Shown here in pieces: positions 1 to 11,292 of a DNA stretch of 64,000 nucleotides. Source of the stretch: Amaurobius ferox (Eukaryota > Arthropoda > Arachnida > Araneae > Amaurobiidae); assembly GCA_951213105.1 (NCBI GenBank), contig OX578149.1, positions 496,001 to 560,000 of the forward strand, read 5' to 3'. The position numbers and the translations under genes are program-made. The notes under the pieces were generated by a model. The model did not search any database, had not been told where the DNA came from, and saw nothing but the letters and a program-made list of their open reading frames with translations. Positions within the stretch are counted from its first letter, which is position 1, and each line of letters opens with the position of its first letter.

Positions 1-30
1 GTTAAGGTCTTCAGAGGGAATGTTACTTAC

Positions 31-227
31 AGTTCCCATTCTGTTTGATTGACTTTCACACAGCAAACAATGATTAATACTATCTTCTCCTGCTCTGTGT
101 CCGAATCCGCTGTCTGCTGAGGAGTCTCAATAGCAAAAATATGAGCACTGTCCTTGAAACAGAAAACTGAATCAGATTCTTTAAAGGTTCGAACAAATTC
201 ACCAGCCAGGATTTCAGTCAAAACTAT
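31..227 (-). CDS. USP31/USP43-like ubiquitin protease, downstream internal exon
   Basis: This exon belongs to the minus-strand deubiquitinase whose earlier exons are at 28001-28243 and 43426-44271. Read on the minus strand it opens after a CAG acceptor (230-228) and ends at a GTAAGT donor (30-25), giving 65 codons plus 2 nt. The peptide begins IVLTEILAGEFVRTF and continues with SVFCFKDSAHIFAIETP and a hydrophobic KIVLIIVCCVKV. This resembles the part of USP43/USP31 that reads roughly ILVELYPSGFQRSF, then an acidic stretch and VYAFQ, inside the catalytic domain after the zinc finger. The His box is not reached in the window. About 35 residues expected between this exon and 28001-28243 were not found. 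Family assignment is by remembered resemblance only. Confidence 0.72.
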
Positions 228-1234
228 CTGCAAATGAGATTTAGAATCCAATTAGAATGAAATAAATAATGCACAGTATAATTAAATCAAAAGTGCCTTG
301 AAATTTCTTGTTCTTAATAACATTTTCACAAGTTTTGCTATCAAGATCTATACAAAGTTTTGTGGTGGTTAACTATCGCCATTTATGCCACCTGCACCAA
401 AATGAACTAGAAGCAGCGTTTCTCTGTGTATCTAATAACTGAGGAAACCGCATACCGTTTCCTGCTTGGGGATGCCTGACTTCCAAAGACTCCTGATGGG
501 GATTTACACATAACTTTAACGCCGGTGAGAGTATGTTGGCATTTGAAAGCCATAATTTTCGTCACTGGCATGTGTGAAAAACAATACGATGGTGGACATC
601 GAAAACACGTGGCGTGCATGGGGGACACTCCCATAAATGAGCCCCAGACCGACGACGACCAATAAGATGGTCGGTGACTCCTTCTGGGGCGCATACAAAA
701 TTCAGTTTAGAAAAGAACTTTCATCTTTTCGGACAGAGACTCGTTCCTGAAATCTCAACTTGAAAGGTCGAATCCCCGTTCGACTGCCTCGAACTTAATG
801 TTCCCAACCGGGCATTAATACCGCAAGTCAGGTTTAGCCCACACAAAAAGCAAACACAACACTCAAACCCCGCAGTTTCATAAAATATTTTACTGATGTG
901 TAACTAATATAAAATATAATATTTGAAGCTGTGAGTTGATCATCACTAGTATTCTAAAGCTTTTTTTCACTTGTTTTTACTTTGGAAATTTTGGGTTCTT
1001 TTAAAAAATATTTACATCAAATGTTACTTTAAACCCTTATTTTGCAAAAATTATATTTCTATTGGGAAAAAATAACTTTCAAGCTGATAACTTTTATTAT
1101 TATTATTATTATTATTATTTCAATTAATTCTAGCTAACATCAATTTAAATTATAGACTCCACTTCCATTATTCCAAAATTAGTGATATACTAGTCGAATA
1201 TCCATTGAAAATAAATGGTTTCATAATAAGCAAC
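228..1234. other. USP intron, no gene seen
   Basis: Non-coding AT-rich intron. It holds a possible foldback at 638-692, whose outer arms GCCCCAGA and TCTGGGGC pair with an inner CCGAC/GTCGG, and a short ATT microsatellite at 1093-1120. The reading frames over 407-698 look like chance ORFs in a decayed repeat; I recognise no family. Confidence 0.5.
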
Positions 1235-3262
1235 CCTCCGAAGAATGTAAATTTTTGAAGAATTCGAGTTTCATATTTAAATCAGCAAATCGAATATTTT
1301 GGTGTACAGAATCCCTTAAAGAAGAATATATTGGAAAACTTAAATTGCACACTTCTTCCTCTCGAACTATCTATCCATACACAAAATTAAAGTCTCTATC
1401 TCATCCCGAAGCATGCTATTTTATCATTTCCCCATTCGAACGTCTTTCTGTGGAGCACAGCCATAAATGATCATTTAGAAAAAAACTCTATTTGCCTTGG
1501 GTTTTTTACCAGATGATTAGCCCACATACCAAATAACAAGCCTCTAGCACACTTAGCATGTATAACTTATTCGAAAAATTGAACATTTTGGTGTGCTGCA
1601 TCCCTTAAAGTAGAGAATATTGGATAATTGAAATTGTACAATTTCTTCCTTCCAAATTATCTACCGGTACACCGAATTTGAAATCTCTATCTCATCCCGA
1701 AACATGTTTTTTATCATTTCATATTTCTCTGTAATTGTCTTCTATAATTGTTTTTTTCTGAAGCATCCCCTTAATCGAACATTTCTGAGAAACTCTATTC
1801 GTAATGGGTGTTTTCATTAAATGATTAACCCATATACCAAATTTCAAACCTCTACCAAAGTTTAAAGGAAGAATTTCTCATTTATTCGGAAAATTGAACA
1901 GTTGGGTTTGCGGCACTCCCTAAATTAGAAAATATTAGAAAACTGAAATTGCACACACTTTTCTTTTCGAACTATCCACCCCTAATTACCAAATTTGAAG
2001 TCTCTATCCTATTCCGAAGCATAATTTTCAGTCATTTCACCTTTCGAATATTTTTTCTCTGGAGCACACTCTTAAATAAACATTTTTGAAAAAATCTTTT
2101 GTCTTAGGTGTTTCCATCAAATGAGTCCCCCATATACCAAATATCAAGCCTCTACCACATTTTTAAAAGGGGCGTTTTTCCTTTATTTTGAAACTCCAAC
2201 ATTTTTATGTGCAGCACCCCCTTAAGTAGAAAATATTGGAAAACTGAAATTGTACACTTTCTTCCTTCCACACTATTTACCCGTACTCCAAATTTGAAAT
2301 CTCTATCTCATTCCGAAGCATGTTTTTTTATCAATTCACCTTTCAAACGTTTTCTTCTGGAGCACCCCCTTAAACGAACATTTTTGAAAAACTATATTCG
2401 TCTTGGGAGTTTTTATCAAATGATTAGTCCATATACCAAATTTCAAGCCTCTATCAAATTTTAAAGGAGCCTTTTCTCATTTATTAGGAAAATCGAACAT
2501 TTTGGTGTGCGACACCCCCCTTAAGTAGAAAATATTGGAAATCTGTAATTGCACACTTTCTTCCTTTCGAACGGTTTACCCATACACCAAATTTGAAGTC
2601 TCTATCTTATTGTAAAGCATGTTTTCCTATCATTTCACTTTTCAAACATTTTGGTGTGGAGAAACCCCTTCTACAGAACGTTTTCGAAAAATTCGATTTT
2701 TCCAGCGTTTTTTATCAAACGACCGAGCCCTATACCAAATTGCAAGTCTCTATCTATAAATGAAGTGCCTAAAAAAAGCGTGACAGACATACAGATGGAC
2801 ACTTGGCAATTAGTATATATAGATCAAATGATTAGCCCATATACCAAATTTCAAGCCACTATCAAATTTTAAAGGCACCTTTTCTCATTTATTGGGAAAA
2901 TCGAACATTTTGGTGTGTGACACCCCTCTTAAGTAGAAAATATTGGAAATCTGTAATTGCACACTTTCTTCCTTTCGAATGGTTTACCCATACACCAAAA
3001 TACACCAAATTTGAAGTCTTTATCTTATCGCAAACCATGCTTTCCTATCATTTCACTTTTCGAACGTTTTGGTGTAGAGCACTACTCCCTCTACAGAACG
3101 TTTTCGAAAAATTTGATTTTTCCAGGGGTTTTTATCGAACGACCAAGCCCTATACCAAATTGCAAGTCTCTATCTATTCGGGAAGTGCCTAAAAAAAAGC
3201 GTGACAGATAGACACACGGACAGACAGACAAACATATGGACACTTGGCAATTAGTATATATA
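1235..3262. repeat. Tandem repeat, ~300-bp unit, about six copies
   Basis: A diverged unit recurs head to tail. The marker CCAAATTTGAAGTCTCTATC or a close variant is found near 1378, 1676, 1986, 2287, 2588 and 3005, a spacing of about 300 bp except for the last step of roughly 400 bp. Other markers recur in the same order: TTTTGGTGTGCAGCACCCC, AGAAAATATTGGAAA, TATCATTTCACCTTTCGAAC and ATGATTAGCCCATATACC. Units five and six carry an alternative end, with CGACCRAGCCCTATACC, GCGTGACAGA, a short ACAG-rich run and GGACACTTGGCAATTAGTAT. The short ORFs across it are chance frames. Either satellite-like DNA or a decayed element with internal repeats. Confidence 0.8.
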
Positions 3263-3775
3263 GATCTATTGATTTTTATTTTTTAAGGAAGCTTAATTTA
3301 AAAAAGTTTGTTTTCTGTAGCACTTACGACATAAAATATGAAAATGCATTAAATATAATAAAAGTCTATAAGCATTCAAAGTATGTACTAAATAGTGAAA
3401 TAAGACAAATCTATATATAAAAAAGTTAAACTTTGGGTTAAAAATATTGAAAATGGACAATAACTGATGTTTGAAATAAATGTAGCTTGTAAAATGTTGT
3501 AAGAAAATAAAATAAATATAATTTTTAGGTCAAAAACATATTAGTTATCGGACTGCAACACTTTCTCACTTAAATACATTAGCATAACTTTTTCAACCCA
3601 TTTGATTACATAAGTTTAAGATTTCTTTTATTACTTACACTAGATATGTGGGTTTTATGATAAATTTCCAAAAGGAAATTTTTTCAGAAAAAGCTTCTAG
3701 AATAAAACGCCTAATGCCTTAAAGAGCATTTATTTTTACATTACAGCTACAGTCATATATATATATATATATATA

Positions 3776-3800
3776 CAGGGTGTCCCAAAAACATTGACCT
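3776..3800 (+). mobile_element. Possible mariner-type terminal repeat (single end)
   Basis: A (TA)n tract at 3757-3775 is followed directly by CAGGGTGTCCCAAAAA, which looks like a Tc1/mariner-superfamily terminus at its TA target. No partner end was found, so this is a fragment at best; the following 300 bp hold no recognisable transposase. Confidence 0.35.
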
Positions 3801-4100
3801 TGACTTTTATTCCTTAAATATTGATATTAGACAAATATAATAAATTACAAAGTTGCATAAAAAAAGGACAGAATTTTATGAAATCGATAAAAATTTTCAG
3901 AGGATTAAATTTGAAGAAATACAAAATTTAAATTTTCATACGGTCCCCTGTACAAAAACATTTTCAATGAGTAAGATATGAGAGCCCCATACACCAGGGG
4001 ATGACAAAAATAAAAAAATATAGGAGCCAGGATCCGTGCAATACATATTATACTAATATTTTTTCTAACGCTGAGTATATCGCAGAACTCATTACACAGT

Positions 4101-4165
4101 CCGACCACACAATAAGCTACCAGAAGCATTCGGGTTGGTCGTGTGGTCTGGGATTTCAACACACA
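4101..4165 (+). mobile_element. Solo LINE/SINE 3'-tail hairpin, plus orientation
   Basis: A copy of the window-wide 3'-tail stem-loop. GACCACAC (4103-4110) pairs perfectly with GTGTGGTC (4141-4148), and the copy ends with the family 3' terminus GGTCTGGGATTTCA followed by target sequence starting ACA. The loop keeps the CGGGTTGGTC piece seen in the SINE copies. I could not define its 5' boundary or a convincing target-site duplication. Confidence 0.65.
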
Positions 4166-4253
4166 CGCACAATAAATAATATGCTATTTATAGTAACGGA
4201 GGCAATAAAAATGAACATTTTTATTATCTACATTATACATTTTACTCCATTTT

Positions 4254-4500
4254 TTACCTTTTATGGCCATGAACATGTCTTGTTGCTTTAGAACTGAAAT
4301 ACCACTTGTACACAGCCTCTGTGGGACCAAAATCTTTCACTGATGGTTCATTCATATTGCATATCATAAGATTACATAAACTTTCCTCTCGCATTGAGAA
4401 CCTACATTTATTTTTAATCAAATTCATCAAACTGAAGCCCCGCTCACACTCACAGCATACTGTAGAAACTGGAAGCACACACACTATGGATAACAACTCT
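4254..4500 (-). pseudogene. hAT transposase C-terminal dimerisation domain, fragment
   Basis: The minus-strand frame reads LPVSTVCCECERGFSLMN followed by LIKNKCRFSM and NLMICNMNEPSVKDFGPTEA, then VYKWYF. This is the C-terminal dimerisation region of hAT-type (ZNF862-like) transposases, whose hallmark is a CERGFS motif followed by an IKN-R-M stretch and LM-I. An extra Cys-Glu pair in the motif suggests decay. It may be the separated C-terminus of the hAT transposase at 7690-9325, which lies upstream on the same strand and lacks this domain. Not host coding. Confidence 0.65.
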
Positions 4501-4859
4501 TCTAAAATTGAGAATCTATCATTATTAGATACTGCTACTCTTTATTCTAGATCTTTATTTTTTTCCTTTCCCAAGTACTTTGAATTCATACCACTCATTG
4601 TAAAGAGATTGCAGGTAATTTTCATTCTGCTTTAAGGCAGACATGCCAACATTCAAATAACTCTGTCAGAAGCAGCATAACGATTTTATAATTTAGCACA
4701 GTTAACAAAATCACATCGCCGTCATAATCTTATTAACTGTCAAAAACAAGTAAATTAGAGATTTAAAAATATTAATTTTTATATGCTTTTCAATCAAAAA
4801 TATTGTAAACATTTTACCATTTTTTTTTAAGATTTATTCAATGATAAATATGTAGCATT

Positions 4860-5058
4860 TTTTTGCTTTCACAAGCTCTTGTTCAGAAAAATTTTGCTTG
4901 TAGCAACATAAGTTGTGACAAGAATATTTGCACTTTTGTATCATAAGGGATTCTAATGTTTCAATGCGCAGGTTTGATCGAAATTCATTTTAGTTTTTTC
5001 TCACAGTGCTGAACACCCTTTCACAAGCTGCATTGCTGTGAGGAAAAAGAAGAATGTT
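4860..5058 (-). pseudogene. Second hAT C-terminal fragment
   Basis: Minus-strand translation gives FPHSNAACERVFSTVRKN, then an in-frame TAA, then NEFRSNLRIETLESLMIQK and an EQELVKAKK tail. PHSNA-CERVFS-VRKN is the C-terminal hAT dimerisation motif of a subfamily different from the copy at 4254-4500. The internal stop makes it a pseudogene. No N-terminal part of this subfamily was located. Confidence 0.62.
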
Positions 5059-5329
5059 CAACATTATTTATGGCAGTATTTTCAATTTAATTACTCTGTT
5101 ATGATCTTCTAGGACATAGCTGCCAACTCTGAATGGCTGAAAATCTATAGATTTTTGGTTGGAAATCTGTCATTTTTATTCACGACTTTAAGCAAAAATT
5201 CACGACTTTAGGCAAATTCATTGACGTTATGCAAAATCACTGTAAAATAAATACATCATACTTTAAAAAATGGATAAAATAACCTAAAATAGGGAAAAGA
5301 GAAAATAAGGCTAATAGAGGGAAAATAGC

Positions 5330-6015
5330 ATAATTAAGAAATTAACCTTTATAATTAACCAAAATATGAAAATAAGCTAGTTTAGTCAAGTTAATGAGCA
5401 ACAATAGGGAGATGGAGATGAATGGAAAAGGATAATTACGTACTGTCAGCAACATCCGCGAAAAAAAAAAGAATTTTTCACGATCGTACCATTTATGTGA
5501 AAATAATTAAAAAATTAACCTTCATAATCAATAAAAATATAAAAATAAGCTTGGTTAGTCAAGTTACAGTGCAACAATGATAGAGATCAAAAGGATAATT
5601 GCGAACTGAAAACTGACTTTTGTAAAAACTGAATTTCACAATCGTACTATTTATCTGAAAATAATTAAAAAATTAGCCTTTATAATCAACCAAAATAGGA
5701 AAATAAGTTAGTTTAGTCAAGTTAATATGCAACAATAGGGAGATGGAGATCGGATGATTGCGTACTCTCGGTAAAGGATGATTGAGTACTCTCGGCAACG
5801 ACTGCAAAGAAAACAAAAAAAAACTGAATTTCACGATTGTACTATTTATATGAAAATAATTAAAAAGTTAACCTTTATAATCAACCAAAATATGAAAATA
5901 AGCTACTTTAGTCAAGTTAATGTACAATAATAAGGGGATGGAGAAAGGCAATTGTGTACTCTCGGCAAAGCCCGAAAAAGACTGAATTGCGCAATCTTAT
6001 AATTTAAGCGAAATA
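5330..6015. repeat. Tandem repeat, ~150-200-bp unit, four copies
   Basis: A unit containing ATTAACCTTTATAATCAACC, AAAATAAGCTAGTTTAGTCA, AGTTAATGAGCAACAATAGG, GGAGATGGAGA and TTTCACGATCGTACTATTTA recurs near 5345, 5515, 5675 and 5870. Copies differ by small deletions and a local duplication of GGATGATTGCGTACTCTCGG. Non-coding; it lies between parts of a broken hAT transposase. Not assigned to a known family. Confidence 0.75.
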
Positions 6016-7689
6016 TAATTTATTTAGTAAATTTTTTTTTTATTTTTACTCGCGCTATAAGAATAAATTAGGTCTAATGTTCTGATATGAACTTATTAGA
6101 AGAAGAAAATGGATGTGCAAACTGATAATTTTGCACTCTCAGCAAAGCAAGGAATATGAATTGAATGGTTGGATGCATGGATTTAATGGGATTATCCATA
6201 GTTTTGGAAGTAATGTCCGTAAAACCATAGCAAGTCGCCAGAAAGGGAGTGAAGAAAACCTGTTCATCATTTTTAAAGGAAGAGGGGACATTTTTAATGA
6301 ATTTTTGTAGTGAAATCGGGGAAAAGTGTGAACTTTTTAGCTTCTGAATGAAAAATCGGAAGAGGTCTGTTTCCGATCGGAATCACAGAATACTATATTC
6401 AGAAGGCTCACTCCCATAGGACTCTATGGCAACATTTTTAACATGGGATGTCGCATAGACACTAGAGCTTGTGAGTTGGACGAACTGAACTACGATGTAA
6501 ACAAAGTAAGTCTGCTAGATTTGGCGCGTTATCGCTCACTTGTCAATTTTTTTTTCAAAAGCGGGTGGGAAAAAAATATACAGGACTGTCCCTTTATAAT
6601 TTTTGAAACTATAAAAATGATCAGGATTTAAAAATACATTAATCTGCAACATAAATATATTCATTAGTTTAAGTAAATTTAAATAAACATAGTTATATAT
6701 TTAATTCAAATAATCATAAAATGCATTAAAAAATAGATGCACTGCATTGTCTCACTGTAAAACATAATGCACAAAAAATTACAAGCTAACATACTCAAAA
6801 GACTGAAATATTATATAATATTTTCAGTCTAAAAGGTATACTAGCATGTTGATTGTTAAATTACTTGATCCTTAATTTGTTTTAGGATAGTGATAATAGA
6901 CTTTTTTTTTAATATAAAAATATTCTTATAGTAAATGTCAAATTTACATAAATGCACTATCAAAGTTGTGGAACTCAATCATTAATTACCCGGGGTGGGG
7001 TAAATTTTCCACCATAAGGCACTTAATAAAAATTTTACATAAATATATACACATACAATATCACATTCAACTTAATTAGCTCTAAGAAAAAGCTATCCAA
7101 ATAGCAAATATTATACATTTTATAAAAATATGGAAATATTTTTTAACTAATTATACGACTACCTCTTAGAATTTAGTCTAATCGGCAGTAATATATAACA
7201 CAGCACTAATTTTGTATGATGAACACGTGTATACTTATAATGAACACATATATAGAATGGTGATAACTAATAATTTCAATTTTAATAAAAATAAATTACA
7301 AACCCTATAACGCAACCAGTTTTCTTTTGGCAATCCATTTCTTGAAATGATCTAATCACTTAACAAATAATCCTTTTGCACATTACTCAAACCACGCTGC
7401 AATGAATGCTACAGGGTTATAACATTGAAAATCATCTTGGACCCAAACGAGACCATCGCCAAGAGCGTGCTAACCCGCATTTTGGTCCATCTCTGAGGAC
7501 GCTGCGAAATCAAGAGTGACAGGTCTGTATATACTAGTTTGTGATCGGAATGATGCCCGAAAATCGGAAACTTTCCGGGTAAATCGTAAGCATTGACAGC
7601 TATGGAAGGAGCAGTTATACCAGGAACATAAAGAAATGGGCGGATTTAATAAAAAATAAATATTTTTGCAATTCATGAAAAAGAAACTA
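6016..7689. other. AT-rich stretch without recognisable gene
   Basis: Nothing with convincing coding or repeat signature was recognised. Short ORFs at 6113-6310, 6443-6631 and 7470-7676 lack recognisable motifs and lie in the interval that separates the hAT fragments. Confidence 0.45.
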
Positions 7690-9325
7690 TTTTCTGGAGC
7701 ATTTGGGGGAAATGCAGAGCAACAAATTTTTTAAAGTTTTCCAGATAAACTCCTGACAATCCGGAGCAGTTGGCATGTTTGTTAAGGATGATGAAAGTTA
7801 TTTTTCATAATATTGTGCCAGTTCTACTATCTCACTCACACCATTACTTATTAAAGAATCTCCTGTTGGCCAGGTGAATGTATCAAAAACATTTACGGCT
7901 TTGTTAGAATCCTGATTCAAAAATTGTTCTCCCAGGCATTTGACTCCTATCATATTTTGTTTTACAGATTCAATGGAAGACTGAACAGTGATGCTAATCC
8001 ATGCAATTGGACACCTTGATAAATTCCATCAAGAGGTGTATTTTTGACAAATCCATCTTCATTTTTTTTCAGGCTTACTTTAAGGTCTTCTCTCTGAAAG
8101 AGCAGAGAGAGGCTCTGTATAATTCCAAAGTAGTCCAGCAGAAAATGAAGCATGTAAACAAATTTGAAATCTAACAGTTGCTTGTGTACACCTTTAGCAA
8201 TAGCATCATCTTTTTCAGCAGCAACACTTTCTAGGTGGATAACAACACATTTCCAGTCTTTTACAAGAGCATCTTTGTTCGCTACTCATCTCACATTATG
8301 TAAATACTTTTTTGCAATCATTTCAAAGCCTTTAGCTACTAGCCTTAGCTGTCGCATTCTCTTTGGAGAGTATTGATAAAAACGATACAGGTTTTTTAAA
8401 AGTGGAATTAATATTAATATATTTTTTTATTTTTCACTGATTTCAATGCACTTAAATTTAACCTATGTGCAACACAATGGATGCCAGTTATATGGGGAAC
8501 ATTCTGTTTTATTTTTTTACCAGTCCATGTTCCCTTCCAATCATATTAGGAGCATCATCTGTACCTATACCAATTAATTTACTAGAAGACAACAAATCTG
8601 AAAGCCCATATTTGTCAAGTGTTGTTTCAACTGCCTTAAGGTATCCAACAACAGTTGCATTTTCAGGAGGTAAAATGGACAAAAAAATATCTCTATCTTT
8701 TATGAACCGTACATACAGCTCTTCAGTACCTTCTTTATCGTTCGATCCATCTAGCATTAAGTTCACATAATTGGTATTTTTTAATTCACAAATTAATTCT
8801 TCTCTTATTATGGCAGCTATCTCTGTGATGAAGTCTTTGCATCTTTTTTCATTATTGTACTCCTTTCCTAATTCAACACCCAATTTTACAGTTAACTCCA
8901 ATAGTCCACTAAAATCTGAGAATGGTTTATTGTTTTTAGCTATATAATACACCACATTAAAAAGGGTTTACAAAACATCAAACATTTTTGTATTCATTTT
9001 TTTTCATACATGTAGCTTCGGGGATCAATTGGGCATTGTTAGCTTTTATGCACTCTTGATGCATAAATGATTTATTATGCTTCTTCAGAGTCTCTAATTT
9101 GAAAGGTCCTGAAAAACTTTTAGCCACTTTTGAATTTTAATCGGCTATATTGGGAAAACACACACATACCTTGCAGCTTTCTGTTTCTGTGGTCCGATTA
9201 AATGCAAGCCAAGTAAGTTCCTTGCACCAGACATCTTTAAATTTCCTTTTTCCTACAGAAGTAATTTCTGTAGTACATGTGGATGCTTCATTCGTTTTGT
9301 CACTTTCAAGATCACAGGTCAATAA
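7690..9325 (-). pseudogene. hAT-superfamily transposase (ZNF862-like), degenerate
   Basis: Read on the minus strand from 9322, a TTF/BED-like zinc-finger start (KFKDVWCKELTWLAFNRTT, then ESCKVC) is followed in another frame (8955-8509) by NLMLDGSNDKEGTEELYVRF and KLIGIGTDDAPNMIGREHG. The latter corresponds to the catalytic-core DGS and G-D-A-MIG motifs of hAT proteins. Downstream, in broken frames to about 7700, come LKNLYRFYQYSPKRMRQLR, ALVKDWKCVVIHLES, HFLLDYFGIIQSLSLLFQRE and FDTFTWPTGDSL. At least three frame changes and several stops show it is dead. The missing C-terminal domain may be the fragment at 4254-4500, displaced by later insertions. Confidence 0.72.
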
Positions 9326-10413
9326 AGACTGTTCAGGGTCATTCTACGTGAAAACACCCATTTTAAGAAAAACTTGTTGCTCAATAGTCACGGATTTTTT
9401 TTAAATTTTTATCATAGATACACATGGCAATAAAACCCCCAAATCTGAATTTGTAATGTATATATCGCAATAATTGCCAAGATACAGGCATTTGAAAAAT
9501 TGTCATTTTTGCCGAATGGCGGCCATCTTGGATTTTGCACCAATGTTTATAAATGTAATAGCTTGAGAACTAATGGTTCAAATTAAATAATTCTGGTACT
9601 AATTTGAAGCTATTAATATCAGAAATATAAGTGCTATATCAAAAAATAAAAATATATATATTTTAATATCGTTATTACATGAAAATTGCAAAAATCACCT
9701 TCGGATGGATGGTCAACTTTAATGGGCTATAAAAAAAATGGCCCCTAATATTTTTTTCTGAAACTTGGTACAAATATTAACTAATATGTGTACTTTAAGT
9801 ACAAAAAAAATTAGAAAGGTAATATTTATTATTACAGAGAAAAATAGCTATAAAACATATATACATTTAGTTAACATTAGACATGTAATGCTTTAATCAC
9901 TTAAAAAATATATTTTTTAAAATAAATAATGAGCAAAAACAAAACATAGGAATTTTTTATACACTAACTACTATGTGTGCTTTAAGCACAAAAAAAATTA
10001 GAATGGTAATATTTAATTTAATGACTAAAGAAATACTGTTATATGTATAGGAAATCAATGTAAAATTTCTGGGGTGCTGAAACATTCTAATAAAAATCTT
10101 CCTAAAAACCATACAGTTATCCATTTTATATTTTATTTCGAATTATGAAAAGGTATTTTCTATATTCAGTAGAGCTGAAGATACCCAGTTTTTCCTAGTG
10201 GCCACTGACTCCTAAACCAATTTCATCTAACAGTAAGTATCATAATCTCTGGCACACATCTAGAGGTCTTGGCCATACATATAATGCACTTGGACCATAA
10301 GAATGTATAAACATAACATATACAAACAAAACACATACTAATTTCTACTTCATTGGGATGCATTGGTACTTTGAGAATTTCTGGAGATGGACAGCTCACC
10401 ATACTTTAATGAT
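9326..10413. other. AT-rich spacer with local repeat
   Basis: No gene recognised. A motif TATGTGTRCTTTAAGYACAA followed by AAAAATTAGAAWGGTAATAT occurs twice (about 9784 and 9970), a diverged direct repeat. The sequence ATGGCGGCCATCTTGG at 9519-9534 is a near-palindrome. Confidence 0.4.
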
Positions 10414-10740
10414 TCAGTGCAATAAACTTGTTTCTTTTAACAATGATGTAATGTATTCACTAATATGGATGACATGGAGCATGAGTTTAATATTCTGATG
10501 GTATATGAGTTTAATATTCTGATGGTATATACAAACACGTACAGAATGAATAACTTTGTTTCCAACAGTTACATATTCTGTTGGATGTAGTATGAAAAAT
10601 TTACATAGTATTTTTATTTCATGATTTTCTTTAAATGCAGCATATAATTCTTCAAAATTATGCAAAAATAATCGCTTTTGTTTTAATACTTTCCCATTTT
10701 CACTTGGTATAGACATGTAATCTTTTCTTCCTGGACACAT
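10414..10740 (-). CDS. Unassigned ORF, probably transposon-derived (part 2)
   Basis: A 108-residue minus-strand frame starting MCPGRKDYMSIPSENGK. It contains QKRLFLHNFEELYAAFKENH, then KILCKFFILHPTEYV and HSVRVCIYHQNIKLM. A CPG-KD, KRL-L-NL-E-Y-FK, F--LRP, H-VCVC--HQN-KLM pattern is one I associate with repetitive uncharacterised proteins in invertebrate genomes, but I cannot name the family. The IYHQNIKL phrase is repeated by a small internal duplication at about 10475-10525. It lies 58 bp downstream of 10798-11292 on the same strand, so the two may be one broken gene. Confidence 0.4.
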   Translation of the reverse strand: MCPGRKDYMSIPSENGKVLKQKRLFLHNFEELYAAFKENHEIKILCKFFILHPTEYVTVGNKVIHSVRVCIYHQNIKLIYHQNIKLMLHVIHISEYITSLLKETSLLH

Positions 10741-10797
10741 ACAACTGTTATAATAAAAACTAGTAACTTTTTTATAGTATTGAATTTAATTTAACAC

Positions 10798-11292
10798 TTA
10801 TATCCCACTAGGCATTGATAACATCCCTTCTGTTTCTTTTAATTCTTTTTTTACTAAATTCTCTGTAGTAATATAACATGTCTTTGTTTGTTGGACTATC
10901 CATGAATCTTGGACTAATTTTAAAATCTGCACGTTTTCTTTTAATGATGCATCTAACGAAAACTTATTCAATAATTTTCCATCATAAACGTGCAATTTGG
11001 GCAAATAATGTCTTGAATTTTGTGGCTTATTAATACTTTCAATACTTGATACTGTAGCAGTTTTAGTAGCAACGTGACTACTTAATTTCTTAACTTGCAT
11101 GTAACTAAGTTTCCTCTTAGAGCTAAATCTATTGATCTTTATTAATGATAAATCCAAAAGTTCACAGCTTTTATTCAACTGTTCCATTACTATTGTGACT
11201 TCACTATAATCTGCATCATTGGTCATTTCCATGTCAGCAGTAGAAACCTCTGACTCACTAATTGATGAATGCGAGGAAGAATAACAAGACAT
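10798..11292 (-). CDS. Unassigned ORF, probably transposon-derived (part 1)
   Basis: A 164-residue minus-strand ORF beginning MSCYSSSHSSISESEVST, rich in Ser, Lys and acidic residues. It has no clear domain and ends KELKETEGMLSMPSGI, close to the start of the ORF at 10414-10740. The two probably came from one longer protein, because a conserved segment appears only in the downstream half. It could be the N-terminus of a transposase or an intron-resident captured gene. No splice sites were established. Confidence 0.35.
   Translation of the reverse strand: MSCYSSSHSSISESEVSTADMEMTNDADYSEVTIVMEQLNKSCELLDLSLIKINRFSSKRKLSYMQVKKLSSHVATKTATVSSIESINKPQNSRHYLPKLHVYDGKLLNKFSLDASLKENVQILKLVQDSWIVQQTKTCYITTENLVKKELKETEGMLSMPSGI

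Noticed and set aside
1235..3262. CRISPR-like regular repeats
   Set aside because: Units are ~300 bp and diverged throughout, without short identical repeats and unique spacers, and the genome is eukaryotic.
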